Part shown: one piece after another, positions 26,802-35,278 of the stretch
Layout of the letters: each line of letters opens with the position of its first letter
Position numbering within the stretch: position 1 is the first letter of the stretch
Assembly (NCBI RefSeq): GCF_009002475.1
Contig: NZ_AP019860.1
Span: 6,276,501-6,340,500 of the forward strand
Direction: 5' to 3'
Source: Candidatus Uabimicrobium amorphum
Lineage (GTDB): Bacteria; Planctomycetota; Uabimicrobiia; Uabimicrobiales; Uabimicrobiaceae
Length of the DNA stretch: 64,000 nucleotides
The notes under the pieces: model-generated
What the model was told of the DNA's origin: nothing
The model's database searches: none
What the model saw: the letters and a program-made list of their open reading frames with translations, nothing else
Translations under genes and position numbers: made by a program

Positions 26802-29800
26802 ATGAAATACATTTTCATTCTGATTTTTTTATGTCTAGTATCCAGAACTCTCAACGCCCAAAATGGCCTAGAGGAAAGTGCTGATAGGATGGATGTTGAT
26901 GTTGAAGGGACATCCATGACCTTTACTGATCCACTTGCTGCTATGAATATGAAACTCAAAATTCTGGAAGAAAAAGAAAAAATAGTAGCAGAATACCTTG
27001 ATATTAAACAAAGTGAAGTTCCAAACAACCCAGCAGCAAAAAAAATAATGAAAACACTTACTGAGGATATCGAGAAGTACTCTTCAAACGGATTAACAGA
27101 AAAAAAAGATACAGAAATAAACCTCAAATTTTACAAACATTTACGACAACACGCTACAAATTCTTTAAAGCATAGCTATGAAAAAAGAGAAACGGCTGAG
27201 GTCTTTAGGTTTGCAGGTCAATATATAAAGGAATGGGCAGAAGATGTGCATACATTAGATGGACACATACCTGAAGAGGTCGGCGAAGCTCTCGCAAAGC
27301 GTGTACCATGGTTATATATTACATTAGAATCTGCAAAACTAGGAGGCTTGGTGTTTGAAAAAGGCGTAGAATTCATAAATTTTGTGTATGGAAAGACCAC
27401 TATCGCCGGACGGCAGACAAAATACGATAAAGTGAATAACATGGTTCGGCACTATGTTCAAAAATTGAAAAAATATAAAAAAAATATAACACCAAGTGAC
27501 ATACCATTTATTCCAAGTAAAGATGCTCAATACATAATAAGCGCTTTAAAAGAAGACAGTAAAAAAAATCGACAATATATAGAAAACTTGATTAAAACAC
27601 AGGTTGGCAAAATGATGTCTGTCACAGTAGCAGAGCATGAACGTACGCGCGGCGAAATAAAAAATGTGGGTACTTTAGTTGTCAGAACCGCACAGATAAC
27701 AAATACCAAACTTGATATAATTTCAGAAAGACAAAAAGTTACCAACCAAATGGTTCTACAACTTCTCAAAATTAAACAAAAAGAGCAGGAGGATGAGCAA
27801 AGAAAGCAAACCGGGGAATTAATGGCGAACCTTCGTCAACGAATAGACGAATATGAAAGAATGCAGATTGATAACTTTGAAAAAAGTTCATATGTATTAG
27901 GTAGTATTTTAAACATGGCCGACGATCCGACGTTAAAAAAACTAGGAGACCGGATTGTAAAGGTAGGTAAATTCTCTACTAATGCGGTACGAATACACAG
28001 AAACGCAAAAACATATATAAGTAGATACGGTGAAGTAGGCGCTGCGGCTTTATCATTAGACTATGCTATGTTAGCTGTTGAAATTGCGAATGTACTAATG
28101 GAAAAGGAATCTGTAGATGAAATAGTCCTGAAACAGTTAGGTATTATAAGCGAACAAATTATTCAGCTCTCGGAGAGCATGCATCGTCGTTTTGATGTAG
28201 TGGATGCAAAGTTAACAGATATTCATCAGAGCACACAACGCAACTTCGCACTGCTTAAGAAAATCTTAATCAATCAGGAGAAAATCTTAACAAAGTTGAG
28301 TGACATAGAGAAGGAAATCAGATCTCTCCAAGATAGAACGACAGTACTGATGGATAGCTTTTCGGCAAGAGGGCAAGAGGAAGATCAAAATGAATTGGCA
28401 AAAGAATTTGGCAATCTGTCGACAGGAAAAGATAAATTCGAAGAAAAGATAACAAAGATACCTGCAAACAAAGTAGAGTATTTGATTGAAGCCAAAGAAA
28501 AATACCGAAATTTTTTGATCTCTTGTGAATCTATGTCTCTAAAGAAATCAGTGCAGTCGGCATACCAAACATCTCAGGAACTAGATAGCGTTATTGACAA
28601 CATTTTAAAAGATCCGCAGAAAAAGATTCCTTTTAAATATTGGAATGTGCTCATTCAAGAGGCAAAGAAAAAGGTCGGTTACAATCCAGATCAAGAAAAA
28701 TACTTTGATAGAATCCTGTTTGGCGAATATTCGAAAATACCCAATATAAAAGCTTGGGATTTCGGAGCAACATATGCTGTTAGAGCTATCGCGATGTATA
28801 ATAACTCCTATCCAAATAACCAATATGAAGAGAAAAAAGACGAATATTATAAAATTTTTCTGAATCCCAGTGAAAACGAAGAGTGCTACAGAATTTTACG
28901 TGTAGGAAAAGCTTTAGATGACTTTTTAAAAAATTTCCCTAGTGCCAGTCTGATAACAAAGTTGTTACGAGAGTATGTTGAGATTTACCAAACAATCGAA
29001 CAACAAGACTTTAATTATTCTAAACTGGCAGATAGAAGTTATTTAGAAGAACTTTACAATGAAGAAAATTCTAATTTTAATATAGACACTTTTATAACAG
29101 ATTCAATAGACACTTTAGACAAACCATATGCAAAGCATCATCCGAAACAGACTCTCATAAACGAGTACAAAAAATATCGCGAACAGAGTATTTCTGACAT
29201 AAGGCAAAATAGGTGGATTCTTTGGCAAAATGTACATGATAGTAATTTAAAAATTACCTCTGATTACAAAGAAGATTTTTTTAGTACGTTACATTGTTAT
29301 GAGTTAGAAAAGGGGCAAATAAGATTTGGTGGGCAGGAAGATATCCGTAGTGTTAATATTGATCAGAAATTACCACAATACATTAAAACAGGTATTCGAT
29401 TAGGCTTGGTTCACTTTCCACGATTATTTTTTGAATTTGGCCATAACTCAGAAGTACCAAAGTCTTTAATCAAAGAAGGCGACAGAAAATCGTATTATTA
29501 CAGCCCCTACAGGCACTACTATGCTCTTGGATTTGGAAGCTCAGCACCTTTTTATTTTATGAGTGCTAGGCGATCATCTTTTCTTAAACCTATAGCAGAT
29601 TCGGGATTTTATTTTCACAGAAAAAAGAGATTTGTGGATAACTTTAACCATCAAATTAATCCTACCATAGTAGATGCAAAAACAACACTCGGTGAATATA
29701 TGGTGGTAAATAATTCTGCAACGGTACAAGATGAATGGTATGCTAAAGCAGAAGAAAATATCATTCTTAGTGCCGACAAAAACGGATTTAACATACCAAA

Positions 29801-30476
29801 ACACAAAAAGATTATTTTAGAAGCCGGTAATAGGATTGTCTTAAAACCCGGGTTTCGTTGCTTAGGAAGTTTAGTCGCCAGAACAAAAATAACAACATAT
29901 ACAGGTGTTGTAGCAAAACGTCTAGAAGAGCATAAAGACCGTTACCGTATCAAAAGTAAACTTGAAGAATTGCGAAAGCTTTTACTTGATAAACGCTGGG
30001 AAAAAGGCGATTCGAAACTTCAACAACGACTAGAAGATTTGGATAAAAAAAGAGAGTTGCTAAGAACATACTTTAAAATATTTTACCCTACCTATTTTCA
30101 GCAACAAAATAACTTTTTAGAAAAAAATCGTTTGATAAATCCAGAAGTGGTTTTACAAGCACTTAATTCTTTACCAGGTCGCGATGATATCTACTATTCC
30201 TTTTATTTTAAAAACGCAGCTAATCGAGACAGCCTACGGCCTCAATTCTACAAAACAAGCTCACCTAAAGTTTTCGAAAATTTATGGTCAAATTGGCAGC
30301 AGCGCATAGATAGTTGTCAAAAGATTCTTGAAAAAGCAGCGCAAGAGAAAAAAGGAGACCATCAAGTACTCTCAGGATCAATTACATCCTTAATATTTCT
30401 TCTAAACCTTTACCCTAACAAAGAACTTGAAGAAGATAAGAACCACGGATTACTGTTTAAACAAAAAAATGGATAA
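26802..30476 (+). CDS. Giant secreted coiled-coil protein with C-terminal GFR-type module
   Basis: 1224 residues, signal peptide MKYIFILIFLCLVSRTLNAQ. Largely helical: coiled coils at about 40-130 and 215-370 (K/E/Q-rich), then a small hydrophobic region (about 405-440: A-A-A-L-S-L-D-Y-A-M-L-A-V-E-I-A-N-V-L-M) followed by S-M-H-R-R-F-D-V-V-D-A-K-L-T-D-I-H at about 459-475. The same M-H-x-R-F-D-x-V-D-x-K-L-x-x-I signature occurs in the paralogue at 54794-58189. At about 1006-1020 lies A-G-N-R-I-V-L-K-P-G-F-R-C, as in the metalloprotease C-terminus. The amphipathic helical layout resembles large helical toxins or pore-formers only in a general way; I do not assign a function. Followed by a strong terminator at 30523. 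Confidence 0.8.
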   Translation: MKYIFILIFLCLVSRTLNAQNGLEESADRMDVDVEGTSMTFTDPLAAMNMKLKILEEKEKIVAEYLDIKQSEVPNNPAAKKIMKTLTEDIEKYSSNGLTEKKDTEINLKFYKHLRQHATNSLKHSYEKRETAEVFRFAGQYIKEWAEDVHTLDGHIPEEVGEALAKRVPWLYITLESAKLGGLVFEKGVEFINFVYGKTTIAGRQTKYDKVNNMVRHYVQKLKKYKKNITPSDIPFIPSKDAQYIISALKEDSKKNRQYIENLIKTQVGKMMSVTVAEHERTRGEIKNVGTLVVRTAQITNTKLDIISERQKVTNQMVLQLLKIKQKEQEDEQRKQTGELMANLRQRIDEYERMQIDNFEKSSYVLGSILNMADDPTLKKLGDRIVKVGKFSTNAVRIHRNAKTYISRYGEVGAAALSLDYAMLAVEIANVLMEKESVDEIVLKQLGIISEQIIQLSESMHRRFDVVDAKLTDIHQSTQRNFALLKKILINQEKILTKLSDIEKEIRSLQDRTTVLMDSFSARGQEEDQNELAKEFGNLSTGKDKFEEKITKIPANKVEYLIEAKEKYRNFLISCESMSLKKSVQSAYQTSQELDSVIDNILKDPQKKIPFKYWNVLIQEAKKKVGYNPDQEKYFDRILFGEYSKIPNIKAWDFGATYAVRAIAMYNNSYPNNQYEEKKDEYYKIFLNPSENEECYRILRVGKALDDFLKNFPSASLITKLLREYVEIYQTIEQQDFNYSKLADRSYLEELYNEENSNFNIDTFITDSIDTLDKPYAKHHPKQTLINEYKKYREQSISDIRQNRWILWQNVHDSNLKITSDYKEDFFSTLHCYELEKGQIRFGGQEDIRSVNIDQKLPQYIKTGIRLGLVHFPRLFFEFGHNSEVPKSLIKEGDRKSYYYSPYRHYYALGFGSSAPFYFMSARRSSFLKPIADSGFYFHRKKRFVDNFNHQINPTIVDAKTTLGEYMVVNNSATVQDEWYAKAEENIILSADKNGFNIPKHKKIILEAGNRIVLKPGFRCLGSLVARTKITTYTGVVAKRLEEHKDRYRIKSKLEELRKLLLDKRWEKGDSKLQQRLEDLDKKRELLRTYFKIFYPTYFQQQNNFLEKNRLINPEVVLQALNSLPGRDDIYYSFYFKNAANRDSLRPQFYKTSSPKVFENLWSNWQQRIDSCQKILEKAAQEKKGDHQVLSGSITSLIFLLNLYPNKELEEDKNHGLLFKQKNG

Positions 30477-30522
30477 ATTTTTTGTAAGTTTTATAACTTT
30501 GTTCGTATTGTAAAGACCATGC

Positions 30523-30557
30523 TGCTACCTTGAGAAATCGAGGTAGCATATTTTTTT
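30523..30557 (+). terminator. Rho-independent terminator
   Basis: TGCTACCTTGA / TCGAGGTAGCA form an 11-bp stem (one G-T pair) closed by a GAAA tetraloop and followed by TATTTTTTT. It ends the secreted-protein run and insulates the SUMF1-fold gene downstream. Confidence 0.9.
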
Positions 30558-30653
30558 GAGTTATGGTTTATTTTTGATTTTCAAACATCGCATCTATTAT
30601 AATTGGACGTTATTATAGGACAGTCGACAATTAATCGTAGTCAGGGTAACAAG

Positions 30654-33600
30654 ATGGACAAGGTCAAGGTACAAAACGTACAACAAAATTTACCGCAACT
30701 GCTTTCACAACTAAAGTCACTTGGCTTCACCACGACGATTCCACAGATGCAGTCCGTGCAGTCGGTGTTGATTGTGCTTGCTGCTGAGCAAGATGAGGTC
30801 ACTATTGCGAAGCTGACGAACTATATCGCACCTATTGTGTGTAGTTCTCCACAACAACAACAGAATTTTCGCACCTATTTCCCGCGGTTCTGCGCGGCGA
30901 TTACTCCTGTTGATGAGGTCGTTGTCGAAGAAGACGATGTTGTACTTCGCGACGAGCCACGGCCTATGCGGTGGCGACGCTGGCTCGCAGCGGCTATGTT
31001 TTTGGTGGTGACATTTTTATTACATACATGGTGGAATTTACCGCGTACGTATCTTATCTCGGGGCTTGTTGTGGATCATAATCATAGTGGAATTGCCGAT
31101 ATCGCGGTGAGTGTGGCCAATAAAAAGCTCATTACTCGGAGCAATGGTTATTTTGCGACTACGTTGTCCACGCGTGAACGCGAGGTCAAAGTACTCGTTG
31201 ATTACGGCAACGGTTTGGTCGAACGCAATCTTGAGCTGCAAAGAGAGCATCATATAAAGCTTGACAACATTGTATTATCACGACTTGAAGTTTCGGGAAA
31301 GGTAAGTGACGACAAAGGGCAAGCACTCACCAATGCGACCTTGGCACTTGCGGGAAAAACATTGGCAACAGATGACAGTGGTCGCTATCAATTTTCATTG
31401 TACATTGCCGATGAGAAAGAGTTGAAGCTAGGTGCAAGCTGCGATGGTTATTTTTCGGTAGAAAAGGCCATCACCGTAAGCAAACCGCGACAAGTGTATG
31501 ACATTGCACTCAAGAAAATTGTGCGGCATGACTTAACGATAAAGGTCAGTGGGGAGAAAGAAAAGTCCGTTACTGACGCGCGGGTGACGTTTCAAGGACA
31601 GAACGTTCCTTTTGTCGATGATGCTTATCGCGTACAATTTGCCGAAACGCTACAGAGAGCCATTTTACAAGTGGAACATCGCGACTACCAAGCATGGCAA
31701 GAGGAGATCGATCTCACCACAACACGTGATATCATGGTACAACTGCAATCCCTTGTAGATCATCGTCTCGAAGGGACAGTGGTGGACGCTGGTAATGAGA
31801 CGGTGGCGAACGCCAAAGTTGAATTTCTCGGGCAAAAAACGACAACGACAGCACAGGGAACGTTTGCCTTTCACTTTCGCACACGGCAAAAACAAGGGTA
31901 CTTACAAGTACAACACAATAACTACGAGAGCTATCAGCAATTGGTGAGTATCAATAGTGAAAGTATTCGTTTAAAGATCACTCTTTCGCAGCGTTCGATT
32001 GCGGTATATCGCTTTTTTTCGCAACTTGCCAATAAAAACTATGCGGCGATCATCACTCCGCCGTTGCCATTGTGGTTGTGGCTTGTGGTGGTAATTGTGG
32101 CAGTGTCCGCAATAGAACGACTATGGTGGCAAAAGTTCTACTACGGTAACAAACGCGAATTGCAGTTAGCCAATGCCAAGGAGCAGCAACGCCTTGAGGT
32201 AAAAAATCCACTGCCGCTTTTTCCGCAGACCATTGACATTCCGCAATTGCAAACCCTACAACAACGCCGTCACGTGTTTTCCAACAAGCTCGATTTTTCC
32301 GCGACCGCCAAGGCCACCGCCGATGCCGCGGGAATGTTTACTCCAGTTTACAAATCACAACGCCTCGCACCCGAGTACCTGGCACTTGTAGACCGCAACG
32401 CTGTACAAGACCACAACGCACAGTGGGCGCAAGAGCTTCTCGCGCATTTGCAAAAAAACGGTATCATTGTCAAGATCATGTACTACAACGAAGATCCACG
32501 CTATTGCTACGATGCTGCCGGACAGCGCGGTGCGTCGCTCGCGCAAATGGCCTACCAATACTACCAACATCGCCTACTCATTTTTGGTTCGAGCACAGGC
32601 TTTTTTGATCCATTCCGCCACGAAGTCTATCCGTGGGTAGAGCGTTTTTGCGAGTGGGACATTCGCTCGTTTTTTACCCCAGAACCTACTTCGAACTGGG
32701 GATACCGCGAATGGTCGCTAGCCAAGATGGACTTTGTTATGTTTTCCACCAACAGTATCGGTGTCGAAGCCTTCGCCAGACTGATGGCCGGTGAAGAGGT
32801 CAGCTCAACCGATGTTGTGTCCTGGGACGCACAATTACCAATGTGTCTGCGCGAAGACAGCGAAAGCTGGATCGAAGAACGCTCTCCCAAACCGCAGGAA
32901 ATTAGCGAATTACAAGAAGCCTTGCGTGAATACCTCGACGACAGTGGCTACCGCTGGCTACAACGCTGTGCCGTGTACCCACAGATTCACTGGAAAGCAA
33001 CGCTATATCTCGGGCATATGCGTGACGACAACGCCACGACGCTGTTTAGCGAAAAACGTTTACTACGCCTGATGCGCTTACCGTGGTTTCGCCACAGTGC
33101 GATGCCACAGTGGCTACGCACTCACCTACAACAAGACCTGGAAAACGAAGAACGTCAACAAGTGTTAGACGCGATACAGCACCTACAACCGCTCGGCGAT
33201 TTGTACATCAAAAAAGACGACATCACCTACCGTAGCCACAATCTTTTTCACCTTCGCGGGGAAAATACCCCATTTGCGGCACACATGTCACGTGCATTGC
33301 AACCACAACTACGCAAAAAACTGGAACGCTATCACCAAAAAACAAGCTTTAGCTTTCGCGATGACCAGCCACTACGCGCACATAAAATTATACCGCGCTG
33401 GCGTGAGATCTTTGCGCGTAAACACTGCGCATTAGAAGACAGCGTACGCTTACAAGAAATCCACCGCATTCCCGTTGTTGGTCACGAACGCAAGTGGAAA
33501 AGACTTGCGCTGGCCGCTTGTATTCTCATAGTGAGTATCATAGCTATCGCACCTCTGTGGCGTACCAGCATACCCCAAGGTTGGGAGAGTTCGTTGTGGG

Positions 33601-34427
33601 AGTTGTGTTGGAATGCGGAGAGGGGATATATAGACTTTACTGTAGAGGAGTGGGGAGCTTTGTCGCACGGCAAGCAGGTGGAGTTATCACGTAGTTACCA
33701 GGAGTGGTATGCGCAGGAAAAAGGGTTGGAGTTGACGAAGGAGGTGGCAAGAAGTGGTGCGAAATTTGTGTTGAAGATGATCCCACCGGGGAAGTTTTGG
33801 ATGGGCTCACCGCAGGGAGAAAAGGATCGCGAAGATAATGAGGTACGGCATAAGGTGTGGGTGAGTGAGGTATACTATGTAGGAGAGACGGAGGTAACGC
33901 AGGGGCAGTGGTCTACTGTTATGGGGGCGAATCCGTCTATTTTTAAAAATGTGGGATTACAGGGGCCTGTGGAGCAGGTATCATGGGAAGATTGTCAGGA
34001 GTTTTGTAAGAAAGTGGGGATGAGGTTATTGACGCAGGCGGAGTGGGAGTATGCTTGTCGTGCGGGGACGACGCGAGCTTATAATTTGGGAGATAGTATA
34101 GATTCGGATAAAGTAAATCATAACGGAAAAGAGTATAGACGAACAGAAACGGTAGTAAAAAGTTTACCCAATAAGAACAGTTGGGGGTGTTATGATTTTC
34201 ATGGGAATGTGTGGGAGTGGTGCAGTGACTGGTATGGTGATTACAGTGTAGCTGAGCAGAAGGATCCCAAAGGTTCACCACAAGGCTCGGAACGGGTGAA
34301 TCGTGGCGGCGGCTGGAGCTACAAGGCCGGGGACTGTCGGTCGGCTCAGCGCAACAACTACGGGCCCGACGTCTGCGGTAGCGATCTGGGGTTGCGCCTC
34401 TGCGTTTCGGGTGAGAAAGTCAAGTAA
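30654..34427 (+). CDS. Membrane-anchored multidomain protein with C-terminal SUMF1/FGE-fold domain (copy A)
   Basis: 1257 residues from the ATG at 30654 (AGGG upstream; the earlier in-frame TTG has no support). Residues 10-80 (L-P-Q-L-L-S-Q-L-K-S-L-G-F ... Y-I-A-P-I-V-C-S-S-P-Q-Q-Q-Q-N-F) resemble small helical N-terminal adaptor domains of bacterial conflict/NLR-like proteins. A membrane helix at about 109-126 is followed by about four carboxypeptidase-regulatory-like beta domains (134-460, repeated G-x-V-x-D-x-x-x-x-x-I-x-x-A), a second membrane helix (469-492), a large cytoplasmic-type domain with L-L-I-F-G-S-S-T-G-F-F-D-P and W-G-Y-R-E-W-S-L-A-K (about 560-720), and a third helix (949-969). 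The SUMF1/FGE-like domain spans about 1030-1257 (M-I-P-P-G-K-F-W-M-G-S-P, E-V-T-Q-G-Q-W, L-L-T-Q-A-E-W-E-Y-A-C-R-A-G, H-G-N-V-W-E-W-C-S-D-W). The FGE catalytic cysteine positions are not conserved, so it is probably a ligand-binding fold. Its last 46 codons contain a hypervariable segment (see separate entry). Confidence 0.85.
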   Translation: MDKVKVQNVQQNLPQLLSQLKSLGFTTTIPQMQSVQSVLIVLAAEQDEVTIAKLTNYIAPIVCSSPQQQQNFRTYFPRFCAAITPVDEVVVEEDDVVLRDEPRPMRWRRWLAAAMFLVVTFLLHTWWNLPRTYLISGLVVDHNHSGIADIAVSVANKKLITRSNGYFATTLSTREREVKVLVDYGNGLVERNLELQREHHIKLDNIVLSRLEVSGKVSDDKGQALTNATLALAGKTLATDDSGRYQFSLYIADEKELKLGASCDGYFSVEKAITVSKPRQVYDIALKKIVRHDLTIKVSGEKEKSVTDARVTFQGQNVPFVDDAYRVQFAETLQRAILQVEHRDYQAWQEEIDLTTTRDIMVQLQSLVDHRLEGTVVDAGNETVANAKVEFLGQKTTTTAQGTFAFHFRTRQKQGYLQVQHNNYESYQQLVSINSESIRLKITLSQRSIAVYRFFSQLANKNYAAIITPPLPLWLWLVVVIVAVSAIERLWWQKFYYGNKRELQLANAKEQQRLEVKNPLPLFPQTIDIPQLQTLQQRRHVFSNKLDFSATAKATADAAGMFTPVYKSQRLAPEYLALVDRNAVQDHNAQWAQELLAHLQKNGIIVKIMYYNEDPRYCYDAAGQRGASLAQMAYQYYQHRLLIFGSSTGFFDPFRHEVYPWVERFCEWDIRSFFTPEPTSNWGYREWSLAKMDFVMFSTNSIGVEAFARLMAGEEVSSTDVVSWDAQLPMCLREDSESWIEERSPKPQEISELQEALREYLDDSGYRWLQRCAVYPQIHWKATLYLGHMRDDNATTLFSEKRLLRLMRLPWFRHSAMPQWLRTHLQQDLENEERQQVLDAIQHLQPLGDLYIKKDDITYRSHNLFHLRGENTPFAAHMSRALQPQLRKKLERYHQKTSFSFRDDQPLRAHKIIPRWREIFARKHCALEDSVRLQEIHRIPVVGHERKWKRLALAACILIVSIIAIAPLWRTSIPQGWESSLWELCWNAERGYIDFTVEEWGALSHGKQVELSRSYQEWYAQEKGLELTKEVARSGAKFVLKMIPPGKFWMGSPQGEKDREDNEVRHKVWVSEVYYVGETEVTQGQWSTVMGANPSIFKNVGLQGPVEQVSWEDCQEFCKKVGMRLLTQAEWEYACRAGTTRAYNLGDSIDSDKVNHNGKEYRRTETVVKSLPNKNSWGCYDFHGNVWEWCSDWYGDYSVAEQKDPKGSPQGSERVNRGGGWSYKAGDCRSAQRNNYGPDVCGSDLGLRLCVSGEKVK
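34290..34385 (+). other. Candidate DGR variable region in SUMF1-fold copy A
   Basis: 32 codons in the C-terminal part of the SUMF1 domain. Compared with 35310-35405 (copy B), 19 codons encode different residues. Of the 13 with the same residue, 12 contain no adenine in either copy (CGG, GTG, CGT, GGC, TGG, GCC, TGT, CGG, TCG, GCT, CGC/CGT, CCC; GAC is the exception). Most changes hit codon positions 1 and 2. The upstream 30 bases differ at one site. The conserved frame R-V-x-R-G-x-x-W-x-x-A-x-x-C-R-S-A-x-R-x4-P-D-x5-L-G-L-R-L is the layout of known variable-region proteins of diversity-generating retroelements. Confidence 0.75.
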
Positions 34428-34437
34428 CAGTAGACTT
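34389..34437 (+). promoter_or_regulatory. Candidate IMH-like constant segment and hairpin after variable region A
   Basis: The GC-rich constant stretch TTGCGCCTCTGCGTTTCGGG follows the variable codons and is identical in copy B. It leads into the hairpin AAGTCAA-GTAACAG-TAGACTT (34417-34437, one mismatch), which overlaps the stop codon; conservation continues beyond the stop (ACTTGTATCCCTTT). In retroelement systems a GC-rich initiation-of-mutagenic-homing site plus a downstream hairpin marks the target end. Confidence 0.6.
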
Positions 34438-34563
34438 GTATCCCTTTTACATTTTTACCTTTGCCGTAAAAATGGACTACGATTGTACTGACGAAATAGC
34501 GTACCTTAGTTGCTAGTTGAGTTTATTTGCTAGAAGTTTAACGTTTTATTTAACAGCCACTTG

Positions 34564-34640
34564 TGTCATTGCCGCGAAAGTGGCAAACCAGTTTAGTGAA
34601 AAAACTATATTGCTGGATCCCCATTTTCATGGGGATGACA
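34564..34640. repeat. 77-bp palindromic (REP/RPE-like) element
   Basis: Ends are TGTCAT and ATGACA. It contains two hairpins: TTGCCGC-GAAA-GTGGCAA (34569-34586) and ATCCCCAT-TTTC-ATGGGGAT (34617-34636, perfect 8-bp stem). The layout resembles widespread bacterial repeats of the GTCATTCCCGCGAAAGCGGG type. Lies in the 840-bp gap between the two convergent SUMF1-fold genes and may help stop transcription. Confidence 0.6.
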
Positions 34641-34804
34641 CGTTGGCGAATTTTAGCTAGCAATTAGAGTAGCATATAAATGTAATCGTTGTCTGTTATT
34701 TTTTTTACTGCAATGCGATTTCAATTGGAGTATCTGTTCTTCGGTTAGTTTGGTAAATTTAGCAATTTGCGCAATGCTGTTGTTACTTGTAAGGAAAAGA
34801 TTTT

Positions 34805-34944
34805 ACCACAGAGACACAGAGAAAAGGAGTAAAAGCTGTTGTAAGTTATTTTTCATAAGGCATAGTTCAGGAAGTTGTGAGATGCTTCAAATATAGCTTG
34901 ACGGACAACACTATCATAGTTGACTTTCTCTGTGCCTCTGTGGT
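34805..34944. repeat. CCACAGAG-family inverted-repeat element
   Basis: Ends ACCACAGAGACACAGAGAAA (34805-34824) and its complement with one change (34925-34944). The interior (AAGTTGTGAGATGCTTCAAA) is the reverse complement of the interior of the 182-bp repeats at 39-40 kb. Confidence 0.8.
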
Positions 34945-34994
34945 TCAAAACATTGTGGACACGACAGCCAATATCAACAAATGAAAAAGATTTT

Positions 34995-35170
34995 ACGACA
35001 GAGAGAGGCACAGAGAAAATGGTAGTTTGCAACTGTGATGCGCTATAGGTTATTCCTATAGGAATTTTTGTCCCATACTGGAGGAGGACTGCCAGTAGCT
35101 CTATAGGTTTGTCTATAGAGATGCCCATAGGTATTTCTATAGATAGACTGCATAGTAAACCTATAGGCAA
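34995..35170. repeat. Degenerate CACAGAG arm and a cluster of CTATAGG motifs
   Basis: 34995-35019 is a damaged single arm (ACGACAGAGAGAGGCACAGA). From 35042 to 35167 the motif CTATAGG / CCTATAG, or a one-base variant, recurs about seven times (for example CCTATAGGAA, CTATAGAG, CCCATAGGTA). A frame on the minus strand reads repeated I-P-[IM]-G-I, but no start or ribosome site supports a gene. Function unknown. Confidence 0.45.
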
Positions 35171-35257
35171 ACTACATACATATGTTGTTTTACTGTTCTA
35201 GTGTAGTCCATTTTTGCGTCGCGCAAAGGGTAAAAAAGTAAAAGAGCAAAGGGATAC

Positions 35258-35278
35258 AAGTCAACTGTTACTTGACTT
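35258..35278 (-). promoter_or_regulatory. Hairpin across the stop codon of SUMF1-fold copy B
   Basis: On the minus strand AAGTCAA-GTAACAG-TTGACTT forms a perfect 7-bp stem with a 7-base loop that holds the stop codon. The same hairpin, with one mismatch, follows copy A at 34417-34437, and the next bases (GTATCCCTTT) also match, although this is untranslated sequence. Confidence 0.6.

Noticed and set aside
30654..34427. Active formylglycine-generating enzyme
   Set aside because: The catalytic cysteine pair expected in the R-V-x-R-G-G-S-W region is absent and those positions are variable between the copies, so a binding role fits better.
34853..35170. 105-codon minus-strand frame with repeated I-P-x-G-I
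   Set aside because: Product of the CTATAGG repeats and of a CACAGAG element; codons for N-H-R-G-T-E-K-V come from the repeat arm, a common artefact.
34428..35257. DGR template repeat or reverse transcriptase between the two variable genes
   Set aside because: I read this gap on both strands and found only a palindromic element, CACAGAG repeats and CTATAGG motifs; no second copy of the variable segment and no long frame.
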